A DNA stretch of 36,238 bases from Akkermansiaceae bacterium (GTDB lineage: Bacteria > Verrucomicrobiota > Verrucomicrobiia > Verrucomicrobiales > Akkermansiaceae). Below, in pieces: positions 17,301 to 24,840 of this stretch. Under the pieces are notes generated by a model. The model did not search any database. It was not told the DNA's origin and worked only from the letters and a program-made list of their open reading frames with translations. Made by a program: the position numbers and the translations under genes. The stretch covers positions 1 through 36,238 of the forward strand of contig JAPKCM010000041.1 of NCBI GenBank assembly GCA_028822935.1, given 5' to 3'. Every line of letters begins with the position of its first letter. The first letter of the stretch is position 1.

Positions 17301-17450
17301 CTTCCGCTGTTGGGAGATAAGGTGAGCGTGCTTGATCTCGGGTGGATGCTTGGGCTCCTACTTCTTATGGGTGGGGTGGCTTGGGTGACTGCGGTGCTTG
17401 CGCGGGAGAAGTCGAAGGTTCTACAATCAAATCATGAGCTTCCTAGCTGA
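14310..17450 (+). CDS. FtsX/MacB-type ABC transporter permease
   Basis: A large permease of the MacB/LolC/FtsX type. The first span (RAAYLGVLAGAAVGAMVLLGALMAG) is followed by a long periplasmic MacB-like domain, a central block with several spans (around 15740-16110 and 16180-16320), a second periplasmic domain and C-terminal spans (17080-17150, 17250-17400). Two FtsX domains are seen. GTG at 14310 is preferred because family members place the VRHYRAAYLG segment within a few residues of the start; a TTG at 14124 would add 62 atypical residues. No ATPase gene is adjacent, so the energising partner must be elsewhere. The stop overlaps the YjbR gene. Confidence 0.85.
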   Translation: MTAGSFIWKGVRHYRAAYLGVLAGAAVGAMVLLGALMAGDSVKGSLREAAELRTGKVATIFSGGERFFNDALSERAGGAAILYLKGQVNVGNRAEGQVQVMGVEEDFWEFAPELTKGMSGTDEDAVAVSERLAKALDLEVGSQVVVRLQKPGLLSRDAPLSGEGETVTAIRGKVAWVVRDEQFGRFSLEGTQVAPSSVFLPRERLQKALDLPEKANLLLLDEERDFVADQMTLVDYGMSVEEVPGGVAVRSSRIFIGPQIENAIAAKLSVERVATYLVNTLATEVGETPYTMVTAVSAGAADFLPKDLNEDEIVINEWLSEDLGAVVGDEVSLDYFTVEAGSKLEEKRKSFTVRAVIPMTGAAADRRWMPDFPGVADVDSARDWSPGLPLDLKRIRDKDDTYWEKYKGTPKAFVSYAAGEAMWKNRWGAVTGLRVMGGKKEEVEAAVLSVLSPDIAGMRVLDFKAQAESAAKSPVDFGMLFISMSFFLIVASIALVVMLFNFNVQQRTSESGLMAALGIPAKKVRNWRMGEAFFVILFGNILGAILAVGFCLVVLKVIGSIWGGAGSSFSFHLGVGTFFTGFLTFLGLSLLSIWFTLWRQSKRSASVRLASGAEEEAGHRSRWTWVFLGLGVLMILGAIGLGFTVGPQGAFFLGGFGLLLLGLGIFRLAMARTTSLAELSGNALAKVNLSRRSSRSITVVGILAAGVFLVLSVTAFRKNDGGDWQQLSSGAGGFAWWVETTNPVNRPADAEGEVAWFGLPADEVVPFRVGAGDSVDCFNLNSTNRPRLLGVDPARLEGHFKMDAAWSELDGEGEEVEAFVDETTMMWVLKMKVGDTLSYDDEFGQPFTVKLAGVVKDSIFQGSIIIREDDLLEKFPSAGGYSLFLVEDVGAKAALQTATSDLGGQVIATQDRLAAFHEVENTYIAIFHVLGGLGMILGSVGVGVVTARNLVERRSEFEILRVLGISEAGRKAIVMKEVATLIRWGLGIGAVSSALAVLPLLGDKVSVLDLGWMLGLLLLMGGVAWVTAVLAREKSKVLQSNHELPS

Positions 17451-17799
17451 CGATGCGCAAGCCTCCCTTCTTTCGAAGGCGGTGGTGACGGAAGAGACGC
17501 CTTTTGGCCCAGATGTCTTGGTTTACAAGGTGGCGGGAAAGATGTTTGCGACGCTGGGTTTCGAGGACGAAGTGGGGCGGATGAATTTGAAATATGATCC
17601 TGAACGCTCGCCGGAACTTCGAGATGAGTTTGAAGCAATTCTTCCCGGTTGGCACATGAACAAGAAGCACTGGAACACGCTGGTGCTGGATGGCTCGCTT
17701 CCTGCGGCACTGGTTTCGGAATTGATCGAGCACTCTTATGAATTGGTGATCAAGGGGATGACGAAGGCGCAACGCGAACTCTTAAACGATGCAAGCTGA
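17434..17799 (+). CDS. MmcQ/YjbR family protein
   Basis: The 121-residue product matches the YjbR/MmcQ family: GPDVLVYKVAGKMFATLGF, then MNLKYDPERSPELRDEFE, PGWHMNKKHWNTLVLDG and a C-terminal helix with SYELVIKGMTKAQREL. The fold is like that of double-stranded DNA-binding proteins, but the role is poorly known. The ATG at 17434 overlaps the permease stop by 17 bases, and its stop overlaps the rhomboid start by 11 bases, so the three genes are probably one transcript. Confidence 0.9.
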   Translation: MSFLADDAQASLLSKAVVTEETPFGPDVLVYKVAGKMFATLGFEDEVGRMNLKYDPERSPELRDEFEAILPGWHMNKKHWNTLVLDGSLPAALVSELIEHSYELVIKGMTKAQRELLNDAS

Positions 17800-18418
17800 A
17801 CTAAAAAAACGACTCCCGGTGGTCCTCCTGATGGTGGTGGTGATTATCGCAACTTTTTACGATTGGATCGTGGGGTTGGACGGATGGATGGCGGTTCCGC
17901 TGGAGATCACACAAGCCTGGAAGCAAGCGCTGGAGGGGAACTTTTCCAGTGAGGTGGTGGCAGAATTGGCTTCGGTGATGGGGGCGAATTTTCTACACGC
18001 CGGCGGTAGTCACCTCATGGGAAACATGCTGATGTTTTGGATCTTTGGGGCGGTTGTTTTAGAGATTGTCGGTTGGCGTTGGTTGTTTGCGATCTTCGTG
18101 TTGACGGGGATCGGGGCGGTCGTGGGCCATACGTTACTCGATCCTTATTCGCCTATCCCGATGCTGGGAGCAAGTGGGGTTGTGAAGGGCTTTCAGGGGG
18201 CTTATTTGGGGTTATCGGTGCAGCGACCACGTGGGGACACGCGGGTTTGGCCAATTGCTCATCCAGTGAGCCCCAGTCAATTGGCGGGCTTGGCAATTTT
18301 TGGGGTGATGCTTGATTTTATGGGCGTGACTGGTCCTGGCGGTTCTAATACCGCTTATGGCGCGCATATTGGGGGTTTTGTGACCGGGATGGTGGTGAGT
18401 TATTTGCGGCGGGGTTGA
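17789..18418 (+). CDS. Rhomboid family intramembrane serine protease
   Basis: Rhomboids cleave membrane-spanning segments of substrate proteins. The 209-residue protein has six or so hydrophobic segments and an intact catalytic dyad: Ser129 in LGASGVV and His193 in YGAHIGGFVTG. The HxxxN pair of transmembrane helix 2 (H75, N79 in SHLMGNM) is also present. It starts within the last codons of the YjbR gene. The substrate is not predictable from the context. An active protease is expected. Confidence 0.92.
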   Translation: MQAELKKRLPVVLLMVVVIIATFYDWIVGLDGWMAVPLEITQAWKQALEGNFSSEVVAELASVMGANFLHAGGSHLMGNMLMFWIFGAVVLEIVGWRWLFAIFVLTGIGAVVGHTLLDPYSPIPMLGASGVVKGFQGAYLGLSVQRPRGDTRVWPIAHPVSPSQLAGLAIFGVMLDFMGVTGPGGSNTAYGAHIGGFVTGMVVSYLRRG

Positions 18419-18478
18419 AACTTGAGAGGATTTAGGATGATTTCACAGATTTTTTTGAAGGGGAGGTTCGCTGGCTGA

Positions 18479-19579
18479 GTGAGAGGGGTTCTTGCTAAGG
18501 TGTCGTGTTTGCTTCAAATTTTGAGGGTGAATTTTTTCTTACTCGCGCTCCTTCTTGTTGCTCCTCTTTTTGGTGATTTGCAGGAGACTTTGGATACTCA
18601 GGTGGAAAAGAACGGGACCCCGGGGATGGCGGTGATTATTTTCGATCAGGACAAGATCATTAGCGAACTCTACTCCGGGGTTCGCGAGGCGGGAAAGAGG
18701 GCTCTTCTTGAAAAGGGAGATCTCTGGCACATTGGTTCGGATGGTAAGGCGATGACGGCTACGTTGATGGCGCGTTTGGTGGAAAAGGGATTGGCAAAAT
18801 GGGACAGCCCTCTTAGTGAGATTTTTCCGGAGGAGAGCAAAAAATTTCATCTTGATGCGAGCGCGATCACGATCGAGCAGCTCTTGAGTCACACGGCGGG
18901 GTTGCCTGCGAATGTGGATCGTGACCTTTTCAACGAAGGACGAAAACTTGGGGTAAAGCGGATTGAGAAGCAGCGCCTTGAGGTGGTAAAAGTGATGCTT
19001 AAGGACGCGCCTGCGAGTGAGCCCGGGAGCAAGTATCTTTATTCAAATACGGGGTATGTCATTGCTGGGGCGGTGATTGAGAAGCTGCTCGATACTCCGT
19101 ATGAAAAAGCGATCGTGAAGGAAGTCTTCGGGCCTTTGGGGATAAAGAGTGCGGGATTTGGCGCGCCTGAGGGGAAATCGCCTCGGGGTCATGTCGTCAG
19201 AGGGGGAAGGCGGAGCGCGACTCCGACCGGCTATGAGGGAGACAATCCTGCGATTTATGCGCCTGCGGGAGGGATGTATTTTAGCTTGGAAGACTGGGCC
19301 AAGTTTGGGCAAGCCCATTTAAAGGGAGAGGGGATTTTGAAGCCGGAGACTTTTGCGAAGCTCCACAAGGTGGTCCTCAACGATTACGGCTTGGGCTGGC
19401 TCGTGCGTGAGAGGGACGGCAAGGCAGTCCGGCTGGGCCACGATGGAACCAACACGATGTGGCGCGCGCGCATCACGCTGGATCTTGAAATGGGTAAAGG
19501 CGTTTGCGTGGTCGCGAACGACAATGATGATGCGACGGTGAAGGGTGTTGGAGCTGTTGAGAAAGAGGGTCTCAAGTAA
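18479..19579 (+). CDS. Serine hydrolase, class C beta-lactamase / DD-peptidase fold, exported
   Basis: The three motifs of the fold are present: SDGK at 87-90 (catalytic Ser and Lys), YSN at 188-190, and HDG at 321-323. A hydrophobic run ending LFG at the N-terminus is a signal peptide, so the protein acts in the periplasm or outside. The annotated start is GTG at 18479; a GTG at 18527 (VNFFLLALLL) would give a more compact signal. The family includes peptidases, esterases and beta-lactamases, and sequence alone does not choose between them. There is no sign of a resistance cassette. Confidence 0.88.
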   Translation: MRGVLAKVSCLLQILRVNFFLLALLLVAPLFGDLQETLDTQVEKNGTPGMAVIIFDQDKIISELYSGVREAGKRALLEKGDLWHIGSDGKAMTATLMARLVEKGLAKWDSPLSEIFPEESKKFHLDASAITIEQLLSHTAGLPANVDRDLFNEGRKLGVKRIEKQRLEVVKVMLKDAPASEPGSKYLYSNTGYVIAGAVIEKLLDTPYEKAIVKEVFGPLGIKSAGFGAPEGKSPRGHVVRGGRRSATPTGYEGDNPAIYAPAGGMYFSLEDWAKFGQAHLKGEGILKPETFAKLHKVVLNDYGLGWLVRERDGKAVRLGHDGTNTMWRARITLDLEMGKGVCVVANDNDDATVKGVGAVEKEGLK

Positions 19580-19596
19580 TGAGAAAGAGCGCGTGA

Positions 19597-19836
19597 TTTT
19601 ATAGCGAGATTGGAAGAATCGGTGTTGCTGTCCTGAGGTATGGAGATGACTTATCTCAAAAAGAAGTGGCAGAACTGTTGTGGAGCTTATCTTTTCGTCA
19701 CTTGCGTGGTGCTCCCGGCGAGGGCGAGTATTTTATGATGGGAGACAACCGCGACAATTCGAAGGATTCGCGCATCTTCGGCACGGTCTCTCGGGAGCGC
19801 ATCGTGGGGAAAGTGACGCACGTGGTGATGTTTTGA
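19597..19836 (+). pseudogene. Chimeric remnant: sigma-factor-like piece joined to signal peptidase I C-terminus
   Basis: One open frame without a usual start codon contains two unrelated fragments. At 19702-19836 it reads [16 protein letters not shown] followed by [13 protein letters not shown], which is the conserved box E and the C-terminus of type I signal peptidases, ending in a natural stop. The catalytic Ser and Lys boxes are absent. Upstream, around 19630-19700, it reads [17 protein letters not shown], which resembles sigma-70 region 4. The 334-base gap 19580-19913 holds only this remnant. The signal peptidase assignment is firm; the sigma one is tentative. Confidence 0.7.
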
Positions 19837-19913
19837 TAAGACTGATTTGTATCAGCCGCGTTGGGGGCGCTTCTTCACTGGCCTGAAATAAAAATCGAGC
19901 TATAATTACTCCC

Positions 19914-20417
19914 ATGAAAGCGCTTCTTTTTTTTCTCCTCGCGGCTAGTAGACTCTTCGCCGGTGAAACGATCACGGCAGGAAATTTCATTTTTTCTCCG
20001 CCGAAGCCGTGGGTAGTGCAGGACACGCCGAGCCACATGCTTAAGGGCGCGGCCACTCATGGAGAGAAGGGGCCGATGGTCAAATTTTACCATTTTGGGA
20101 CCGGACAGGGCGGCGGGGTCGAAGCGAACGTTATCCGCTGGAAAAAGCAGTTTGAGGGCGAGGTGAAGGTCACCCCAGAGAAGCTCACCTATGATAAACA
20201 AGAGGTCACCATTGTCATGATGGAAGGCACCTTTCTAGATGGTGGAATCATGGAGCGTAAGACGTCGAAGGAAGGTTATCTTCTCCTTGGCGCAATCATT
20301 CCTCATGCAAGTGGCGATGTTTTCCTAAAGGTGACAGGCCCCAAGGCGGATCTGTCGAAGGCGAAAAGAGACTTTAAAAAGCTCGTGGCCAGTGCTTTCA
20401 CGAAAGAGGCGAAGTAG
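19914..20417 (+). CDS. Small exported protein of unknown function
   Basis: The 167-residue product starts MKALLFFLLAASRLFAGET, a clear signal peptide with a cleavage site after FAG. The mature part has no transmembrane segment and includes EVTIVMMEGTFLDGG, a KTSKEGYLLLGAII stretch and VFLKVTGPKADLSKAKRDF. Similar small exported proteins occur in planctomycetes and Verrucomicrobia as far as I recall, without a function. It converges with the kinase gene. Confidence 0.75.
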   Translation: MKALLFFLLAASRLFAGETITAGNFIFSPPKPWVVQDTPSHMLKGAATHGEKGPMVKFYHFGTGQGGGVEANVIRWKKQFEGEVKVTPEKLTYDKQEVTIVMMEGTFLDGGIMERKTSKEGYLLLGAIIPHASGDVFLKVTGPKADLSKAKRDFKKLVASAFTKEAK

Positions 20418-20431
20418 CTACCAAGGGGAAC

Positions 20432-23104
20432 TTAGTCGCTGACGCCAAGGTAGGCGCGGAAGGGAGTGGATCCCTGACCGACGTCTTGAATTTCTTTTTC
20501 GATGGCTGCGATTTTCACTTTGAGATTGGATTTTTCGAAGCGGTTCTGTTCGGCGAGGAGTTTGGCGAGGTAGTTGTTTCGGAGGTTCAGGATGTCGGCC
20601 TCAAGCTTGTTGTCGAAGCGGACCTGACGTGCGATGGCATCCTGAATGGTTTCAATGACGGGACCGGGGAGGGCGCTGCCCTTGATTTCATTGGAAACGC
20701 TGCCGTCGTCCGGGAGGTTATTTTTGAAGGTTGCGATATTGGGGCTGTGGGTCCTGATCACGGGTTTCTTTTGACCGCGCATCCAGGAATCGATGGACCA
20801 TACCATGTTTTTTTGATTGTCTTTGAGACGGGTGCGGTGGGTGGCAGCCATGCCGCGGAGGAGCTTGGCGGCCATGATCTTGGTCTTGATCAGGGCTCCA
20901 TTGCCATCTTGCGCGGCTTCAGGTTCTACGTTCTTGGCGTCATTGCTCCATTCGATGAAGAAGGCGTTGACGCGCAGGTATTCATCGGGGTGTGCATCAT
21001 CCCAGCCCGAGTCTTCTCCGGCGGAGGTGAAGCGGAGGGCGGAATCATTTTTCCCGCCATCGGGGGAACTTTCCCGCCAGCCGGGCTTGTCCCATTTTTC
21101 TCCGGTAATCCAGGTCCATTTTTCTTCGACGAGGCGTCCGCCGAGCCAGGCGGATTGATTAAGGGTGAGGAAGTTCGAGAGAGTTTCGCTGAGGTAATCT
21201 TTCTCTACGCTGTTACTGGGGACTGCCAGATGTCCGCCGGCGGAGGTGGCGATGAGATCGGCTTCATCCCAGGGGAGGGCGCGCTGCACGAGGAGGTAAT
21301 TACGACCGTCGTATGCGAGCGTTCCTGGAGGCCAGGCTGGGCTGGGTGCGCCCAATGTTCCTTTTAAACGATTCAGCTGGGCGTCGAGTGCTCCTTCATT
21401 GGTGCCATCATTTTCCCATTGAATAAAGAAGGGGAGGTTCTCGCCGTTCGGGCGGGCGCTGATGATGCCGGTGTTGGTCATCGCGGCGCAGGTGCCAAGG
21501 CTGGTGGAAGGTTTTTTGTGGTTCCACTCGGCACCGGTGACCCAGCCCCAGTCTGTGAGGCCCAGGGCTCCTCCGCCTAGCCAGATGCGGCGGACGTCGC
21601 CTTGTTTTTCCGCGATCCAAGAGAGATCTGAAGTGAGAGCGGGGGTTGCGAGGTGGCCGCCGTGTGATTCTGCGAACTCGGAGGCTACAGACCAGGACAT
21701 GGGAGTCTCGACGAAGAAGAGGCTGATGTCTCCGCGCTCAATAGTTCCTTCCGGGAAAACGTCGCGAACTCCTCCGACGAGGGAGCCTTTGTATTTATCA
21801 AGTTGTTCGAGAGGAGTGAGCTTGGGCTCCTTGGCGATGGTTTCTTCCACCATGACGGCGTCCTCCTTGCGCTTTTTCTTGGCTGTTACTGCGGCAATTT
21901 TCTTCTCCTCAGCGGCGCGAAGAACATTTTCGCGGGCGACTTTTTGTTCCCGTTCGATGTTCTCTTTTTCGATGCGTTCTTTTTCATCGATGGCAGCCCG
22001 ATCTTTCTCCCTCTCCTTATATATTCCCCATGTAAAAATGAGGGCAGGAACGAGGAGGGCGATGATCATCAAGTTCCGAACGAGTGGCCAGTTGGTGCTG
22101 GGTGCCAGCGCGATGACTGCGGGAGGAGTTTCCTGAAAAGCGGCATCGGAAGTCGGTCTATCGCTGGGCTCGAGCTTGCGAAGTCTGGGACGGTTGGGGG
22201 AGCCGGAAGCCTTGGTTTTTTCCAAGGGCGTGGCAGTGGCGGCAGTCCGCTTGAGCAGTGAGGGTTTGGCGGCTGGGGGAGCTGCTGTGATGACTTTGCG
22301 TGCGCTTCTGTCAGGAATGGCGCTGAGGTCTTTCAGCATTTCCTCACAGGTCTGGTAGCGTTCTGCGGGATCCTCGCGCGTGGCCTTTCTGACAATTCGG
22401 TCCAAGCGGGTATCGCATCCTCCGATCCGTGAGGGAACTCTGGGATCGTCTTTAGGCATCTTACCGGTGAGAAGTAAGTGGAGAATGACGCCGACAGCAA
22501 AGATGTCTGAGGGGATCCCAACGTTCGCTGCGTCTTGTAGGATTTCGGGAGCGGCGTAGTCGGGGGTGCCGAAGATAAGACCGGAGTCGTTGTCATCATC
22601 GGTTCCACTGGCGAGCCCGAAGTCACCAATCTTGGCATGGGCATGGGAATCGAGAAGAATATTGGCGGGCTTGATATCCCGGTGGATGATGCCGTGGCTG
22701 TGGGCGTGTCCCAGACCGGCGCAAATCTCGGAGGTGAGCCGAATTGCCTCGCTTTGCTCGATCGCCTTTTTGTAGCAGGAATAGTAGAGTGACTTGCCTG
22801 GAACGAACTCCATCACGATGTAAGGTAGGCCATCGGTTTCACCGAAATCGTAAATCGAGATCAGATTTGGGTGGTTCAATTTCGCCATTGCCTTGGCTTC
22901 GGTGGCGAACTGTGCGCGGAACGCATCACCGCCGAACTCGGCAGGCAGGAGCTTGATCGCGACATCTCGGTCTAGTGAGGTCTGATTAGCGTGATAAACG
23001 GCTCCCATGCCGCCTACCGCGATGAGGCTAGAAACGTCATAGTTTTCTAAATGCGCCGAAAGTTCATCGGGTTCGGGGGCGTCGAAAGAAATGGCGTCGC
23101 TCAT
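20432..23104 (-). CDS. Membrane Ser/Thr protein kinase with coiled coil and two C-type-lectin-like domains
   Basis: Residues 1-265 are a Hanks-type kinase with an intact active site: GGMGAVY at 31-37, K51 in VAIKLL, HRDIKPAN at 141-148 and DFG at 161-163. A proline-rich linker leads to one transmembrane span at about 341-362. Then comes a charged coiled coil (363-430, rich in Glu, Lys, Arg), followed by two C-type-lectin-like domains at about 455-570 and 600-730. Each has the HGGHLATP or AGGHLAVP entry motif and a WLGG...W.WITGE-type core. A helical tail ends the protein. The kinase faces the cytoplasm and the lectin-like part the periplasm, so it may sense an external ligand. Divergent from the globin gene. 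Confidence 0.93.
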   Translation of the reverse strand: MSDAISFDAPEPDELSAHLENYDVSSLIAVGGMGAVYHANQTSLDRDVAIKLLPAEFGGDAFRAQFATEAKAMAKLNHPNLISIYDFGETDGLPYIVMEFVPGKSLYYSCYKKAIEQSEAIRLTSEICAGLGHAHSHGIIHRDIKPANILLDSHAHAKIGDFGLASGTDDDNDSGLIFGTPDYAAPEILQDAANVGIPSDIFAVGVILHLLLTGKMPKDDPRVPSRIGGCDTRLDRIVRKATREDPAERYQTCEEMLKDLSAIPDRSARKVITAAPPAAKPSLLKRTAATATPLEKTKASGSPNRPRLRKLEPSDRPTSDAAFQETPPAVIALAPSTNWPLVRNLMIIALLVPALIFTWGIYKEREKDRAAIDEKERIEKENIEREQKVARENVLRAAEEKKIAAVTAKKKRKEDAVMVEETIAKEPKLTPLEQLDKYKGSLVGGVRDVFPEGTIERGDISLFFVETPMSWSVASEFAESHGGHLATPALTSDLSWIAEKQGDVRRIWLGGGALGLTDWGWVTGAEWNHKKPSTSLGTCAAMTNTGIISARPNGENLPFFIQWENDGTNEGALDAQLNRLKGTLGAPSPAWPPGTLAYDGRNYLLVQRALPWDEADLIATSAGGHLAVPSNSVEKDYLSETLSNFLTLNQSAWLGGRLVEEKWTWITGEKWDKPGWRESSPDGGKNDSALRFTSAGEDSGWDDAHPDEYLRVNAFFIEWSNDAKNVEPEAAQDGNGALIKTKIMAAKLLRGMAATHRTRLKDNQKNMVWSIDSWMRGQKKPVIRTHSPNIATFKNNLPDDGSVSNEIKGSALPGPVIETIQDAIARQVRFDNKLEADILNLRNNYLAKLLAEQNRFEKSNLKVKIAAIEKEIQDVGQGSTPFRAYLGVSD

Positions 23105-23199
23105 GGATCGAAATTAGTGGTGAATGAATAGAGTGGCGAATGGAAGGGGAACGAAGCAATCCTTGAATTTTGTTTCGGGAGAGTACTGGATCATTTTCG

Positions 23200-23598
23200 A
23201 TGATGAATGAGGCAGAAATCTACCGTGTGGTAGGAGAAGAGGGTTTCGGGAGATTGACGGCGAGTTTCTATAAGCGAGTCAAGGAGGATGATCTCATCGG
23301 GCCGATGTATCCCTCTGATGATTGGGAGGGTTCCGAGGAGCGGCTTCGCGAATTTCTTTTGTTTCGCTTTGGCGCGGATCAGAGTTATCTTGAGAAACGT
23401 GGGCATCCACGGCTGCGCGGACGGCACATGCCCTTTCGAATTGGGGTGGCGGCGCGTGACCGCTGGATCGAACTGATGGGCGCAGCAGCTGAGGAAACGA
23501 TTCCGGATGATGAGATCCGAGGAAGCATCATGGCATTCTTCAACCAAGTGGCTGATTTTATGAGAAATCAGCCGGAGGGAGAGATTAGCGGTTCGTGA
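23200..23598 (+). CDS. Truncated haemoglobin, group II (trHbO type)
   Basis: The 132-residue globin starts MMNEAEIYRVVG. It has the B10 region FYKRV, a LIGPMYP segment, LREFLLFRFGAD, RLRGRHMPF with proximal His76, and RDRWIELM with the G8 Trp89 typical of group II. These proteins bind O2, NO or peroxide at haem. The ATG at 23200 is chosen; a TTG at 23170 would add ten non-family residues. Transcribed divergently from the kinase, with a 95-base shared promoter region. Confidence 0.93.
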   Translation: MMNEAEIYRVVGEEGFGRLTASFYKRVKEDDLIGPMYPSDDWEGSEERLREFLLFRFGADQSYLEKRGHPRLRGRHMPFRIGVAARDRWIELMGAAAEETIPDDEIRGSIMAFFNQVADFMRNQPEGEISGS

Positions 23599-23857
23599 TA
23601 ACGTCCTTCACATTTTTTAGGTCCCCTCTCATAATGGGTCTTTCGGGAACCTTGATGAAGCTAGCGCCGGTAACATCCCCGGCATCGAGAGTGATGATAT
23701 TCTTTGACGCTCTCTCGAGAGAGGCGGTGGGTGAGCTAAGATGGATGCGGCGACCGTTGCGCTTTCGTTGAATGAGGAGAACGTATCCGAGATCACGGTG
23801 GCCAGTTTGGAAGGATTGTCCGTCCCGATAGTGATTGTTGATGTCCTTAAAAATCAC
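23585..23857 (-). CDS. Hypothetical protein, 90 residues, possibly a remnant
   Basis: The frame starts at a GTG and ends DLKNVKDVITNR, overlapping the globin 3' end by 14 bases on the other strand. The sequence looks like real protein (TGHRDLGYVLLIQRKRNG; ITLDAGDVTGASFIKVPE), but no family is recognised. Directly upstream on the same strand another short frame (about 23856-23945) reads ILKSTIDKNYKILARQVLKK and ends in TGA overlapping the GTG. The two may be fragments of one decayed gene, or a coupled pair. Confidence 0.4.
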   Translation of the reverse strand: MIFKDINNHYRDGQSFQTGHRDLGYVLLIQRKRNGRRIHLSSPTASLERASKNIITLDAGDVTGASFIKVPERPIMRGDLKNVKDVITNR

Positions 23858-24000
23858 TGTTTTTTATCCTTGGCGGGGACGGTTTTTTTGAGGACCTGTC
23901 GTGCAAGGATTTTGTAGTTTTTATCGATGGTGCTTTTAAGAATCTCTCAGCAGAGCCAATTATTTGATTACTGGCAAAGTATGTCTGGCGCTCATAGAGT

Positions 24001-24840
24001 GTGCGAGTGAGCGTTGGTGAACATGCTTTTTTAGGCTTTCTTCTACTTGGGATTGTGGTGGCTTTTTTTGGGCTGGCACTTCCGGGTTATAAGCTGATTC
24101 GGAAGATTTGGCCGGAAAGCGGGTGGAATTTAGGGGGGAGCGTGAGCACATCTGCGATCCGCGCCTTTGATCTGCTGGTTTTGGTGGGGCTGTGTGTGTT
24201 GTATTTTACGGTCTGGAAAGGATACCCGGACTCTGCAGAAAAAATTCTCGAAGCCACTCCGGAACTCTTTCTTTCCAGTTCGCTGAGTATGTTAGTCCTA
24301 GCGTCATTGGTTCCGCTTTTGCTTCTTTGGCGGGTGAATTTGGCTGAGTTTTTCGGTCTCCGCTGGCTGGAATGGCGCAAGGTGATTTGGATTGCGCCGG
24401 TTTTTGTGGTGGTGGTTTTCCTGCTGAACATTGTTTTGTATTTCACCGGTTGGCAGGAGTGGGTTCAAGTAAGGTTCGGAAGTGATGCCCAGGATACAGT
24501 GCAGCTTCTGACGAAAACGGATGACTGGTGGCTGATTGGGGCGGCGGCATTTTCAGCGGTAATTGCTGCGCCGATTGCGGAGGAGGTCATTTTTCGAGGC
24601 TATATTTATCCCGTGGTGAAGTGTTTTTCGGAGAAGTGGTTTGCTGCGCTTTTTTCAGGTTTTTTGTTTGGGGTGGTTCATTTCAATTTGATGAGCTTTC
24701 CCATTTTGGTTTTGATGGGGATCGGCTTTGTCATTCTTTATGAATGGACGGGATCGCTTTGGCCATCGATTGCTTGTCATTTGCTATTCAACGCCACCAC
24801 CATTTCGATCATTCTATTGGGTAGATTGGCGGGCGCATGA
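24001..24840 (+). CDS. CPBP family intramembrane metalloprotease (CAAX-like)
   Basis: A 279-residue membrane protein with about seven hydrophobic segments and the ABI/CPBP active-site motifs: EE at 194-195 in IAEEVIFRGYIY, H227 in FGVVHFN, and H260 with N264 in HLLFNATT. Members include prenyl-protein proteases and bacteriocin-immunity proteins; the substrate here is unknown. The start is GTG at 24001, with a GTG at 24007 as an alternative. The stop overlaps the thiL start (ATGA), so the two are probably translated together. Confidence 0.92.
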   Translation: MRVSVGEHAFLGFLLLGIVVAFFGLALPGYKLIRKIWPESGWNLGGSVSTSAIRAFDLLVLVGLCVLYFTVWKGYPDSAEKILEATPELFLSSSLSMLVLASLVPLLLLWRVNLAEFFGLRWLEWRKVIWIAPVFVVVVFLLNIVLYFTGWQEWVQVRFGSDAQDTVQLLTKTDDWWLIGAAAFSAVIAAPIAEEVIFRGYIYPVVKCFSEKWFAALFSGFLFGVVHFNLMSFPILVLMGIGFVILYEWTGSLWPSIACHLLFNATTISIILLGRLAGA

